Shown here piece by piece: positions 5,454 through 6,153 of a stretch of DNA of 6,153 nt (within the stretch, counting starts at the first letter, position 1; each line of letters opens with the position of its first letter). Source of the stretch: Campylobacteraceae bacterium (GTDB lineage Bacteria > Campylobacterota > Campylobacteria > Campylobacterales > Sulfurovaceae). The stretch spans positions 1 to 6,153 of the forward strand of contig JALUKJ010000461.1 in assembly GCA_027056615.1 (NCBI GenBank). Reading direction: 5' to 3'. The position numbers were made by a program, and so were the translations under genes. Below the pieces are notes generated by a model. That model made no database searches, was not told where the DNA came from, and worked only from the letters and a program-made list of their open reading frames with translations.

Positions 5454-6153
5454 GATTTTGAGAAAATTTTTGTTCAACAACCTCCCGACCATCAACCCGA
5501 TACCCCTCTTTCCCCTTCAAATAATCCTCAACACTTAATCCCATAACGCTACTACCTCGACCCTCATGATTATGCACAAAGTGGATAGAGCTAATATAAG
5601 GCTCAATAATATTAATCTTTTGAATAGGAGTAATGACCAAAAGTTGTAGATTTAATCGCTTAAATAACTCTAGTCCATATCTAGTAGAGTCATCAGAACC
5701 TTTACCAAAGGCTTCGTCTATCATTACAAATCTAAAGCTTTTACTGCTGTTTTCTTCTAATCCATAAGCAAAAGCAATAGAAGAAGCCAACACAGTATAG
5801 GCTAGTTTCTCTTTTTGTCCTCCTGATTTTCCTGAAGAGTCGCTATAGTACTCTTTTAGAGAACCATCTCCTAGATACTTCTCATTTGCTCCAAAACTAA
5901 ACCAGTTTCTTACATCGGTTACCTTTTTTCTCCATTTTTTATCGACATCTACAAAATTTTGTCGTCCGTTAAATCGCTCTATAATCTTTTTGACTTGTAA
6001 AAATTTAGCCTCATCGTAACTCTCATCGCCACCTACTGTTCCACTAAGAGCCTGTTTTAAATCCTCTTTAAACTCTCTAATATCACTATCAATACTCTTT
6101 GTCATACTAAGTTCTATAAATGTTCCTACACTATACTCAATAGATTTCAAAGA
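5443..6153 (-). CDS. jetC: Wadjet subunit JetC, C-terminal ATPase part (partial)
   Basis: This is the last 236 codons of a gene that enters from the right edge. The TTG at 6150-6148 is an internal leucine codon, not a start. The fragment matches the end of the COG4913/JetC (MukB- and SMC-like) family: RFNGR, then KKWRKKVTDVRNWFSFGANE, the ABC signature SSGKSGGQKEKLAYTVLA (SGGQ at fragment residues 110-113), Walker B FRFVMIDEAFGKGSDD (D146, E147), RYGLELFKRLNLQLLVITP and IIEPYISSIHFVHN. JetC is the DNA-loop-extruding ATPase core of Wadjet, which with JetA and JetB recognises small circular plasmids that JetD then cleaves. Walker A and the coiled coils lie outside the window. In type I Wadjet, jetD normally follows jetC, but it does not here. 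Confidence 0.9.
   Translation of the reverse strand, partial: SLKSIEYSVGTFIELSMTKSIDSDIREFKEDLKQALSGTVGGDESYDEAKFLQVKKIIERFNGRQNFVDVDKKWRKKVTDVRNWFSFGANEKYLGDGSLKEYYSDSSGKSGGQKEKLAYTVLASSIAFAYGLEENSSKSFRFVMIDEAFGKGSDDSTRYGLELFKRLNLQLLVITPIQKINIIEPYISSIHFVHNHEGRGSSVMGLSVEDYLKGKEGYRVDGREVVEQKFSQNPLP

Overview
The window looks like a piece of a low-GC Campylobacterota chromosome (Sulfurimonas/Sulfurovum-like). Three things point there. gatA and guaB are adjacent and co-directional, an order also known in Helicobacter and Campylobacter. The promoters have TATAAT-type -10 boxes with T-rich upstream DNA and little sign of a -35 box. There is also a small periplasmic multiheme cytochrome. The genus assignment is inference from these features, not from a database match.

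Layout, left to right. Bases 1-133 hold no complete gene; they carry a minus-strand promoter and a stem-loop of a transcript that leaves the window. At 134-678 (minus) is a small tetraheme cytochrome c whose frame stops at 226 just after a run of nine A. One extra A would add 31 plausible residues, ending at 134. Next come guaB (IMP dehydrogenase, 794-2239, minus) and gatA (amidotransferase subunit A, 2255-3595, minus, GTG start), which form a two-gene operon with a 15-nt gap. A 101-bp divergent spacer with two face-to-face overlapping promoters separates gatA from an exported coiled-coil/LysM protein (3697-4368, plus). Two consecutive hairpins close that gene and the convergent one after it. 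That gene (4434-5276, probably extending to 5318, minus) is a stand-alone DUF234-type PD-(D/E)XK nuclease-like protein whose natural start seems to be a non-canonical ATA codon. At the right edge (5443-6153, minus) is the C-terminal ATPase part of JetC, the SMC-like subunit of a Wadjet plasmid-defence complex. The rest of the system lies beyond the window.

How the genes relate. gatA-guaB is ordinary housekeeping: transamidation of misacylated tRNA and the first committed step of GMP synthesis. The right-hand third is accessory. A Wadjet condensin ends without jetD directly behind it, and a separately promoted nuclease-fold protein sits there instead. The items most worth a second look are the frameshifted 3' end of the cytochrome, the missing or displaced jetD with the adjacent DUF234 gene, and the ATA start.
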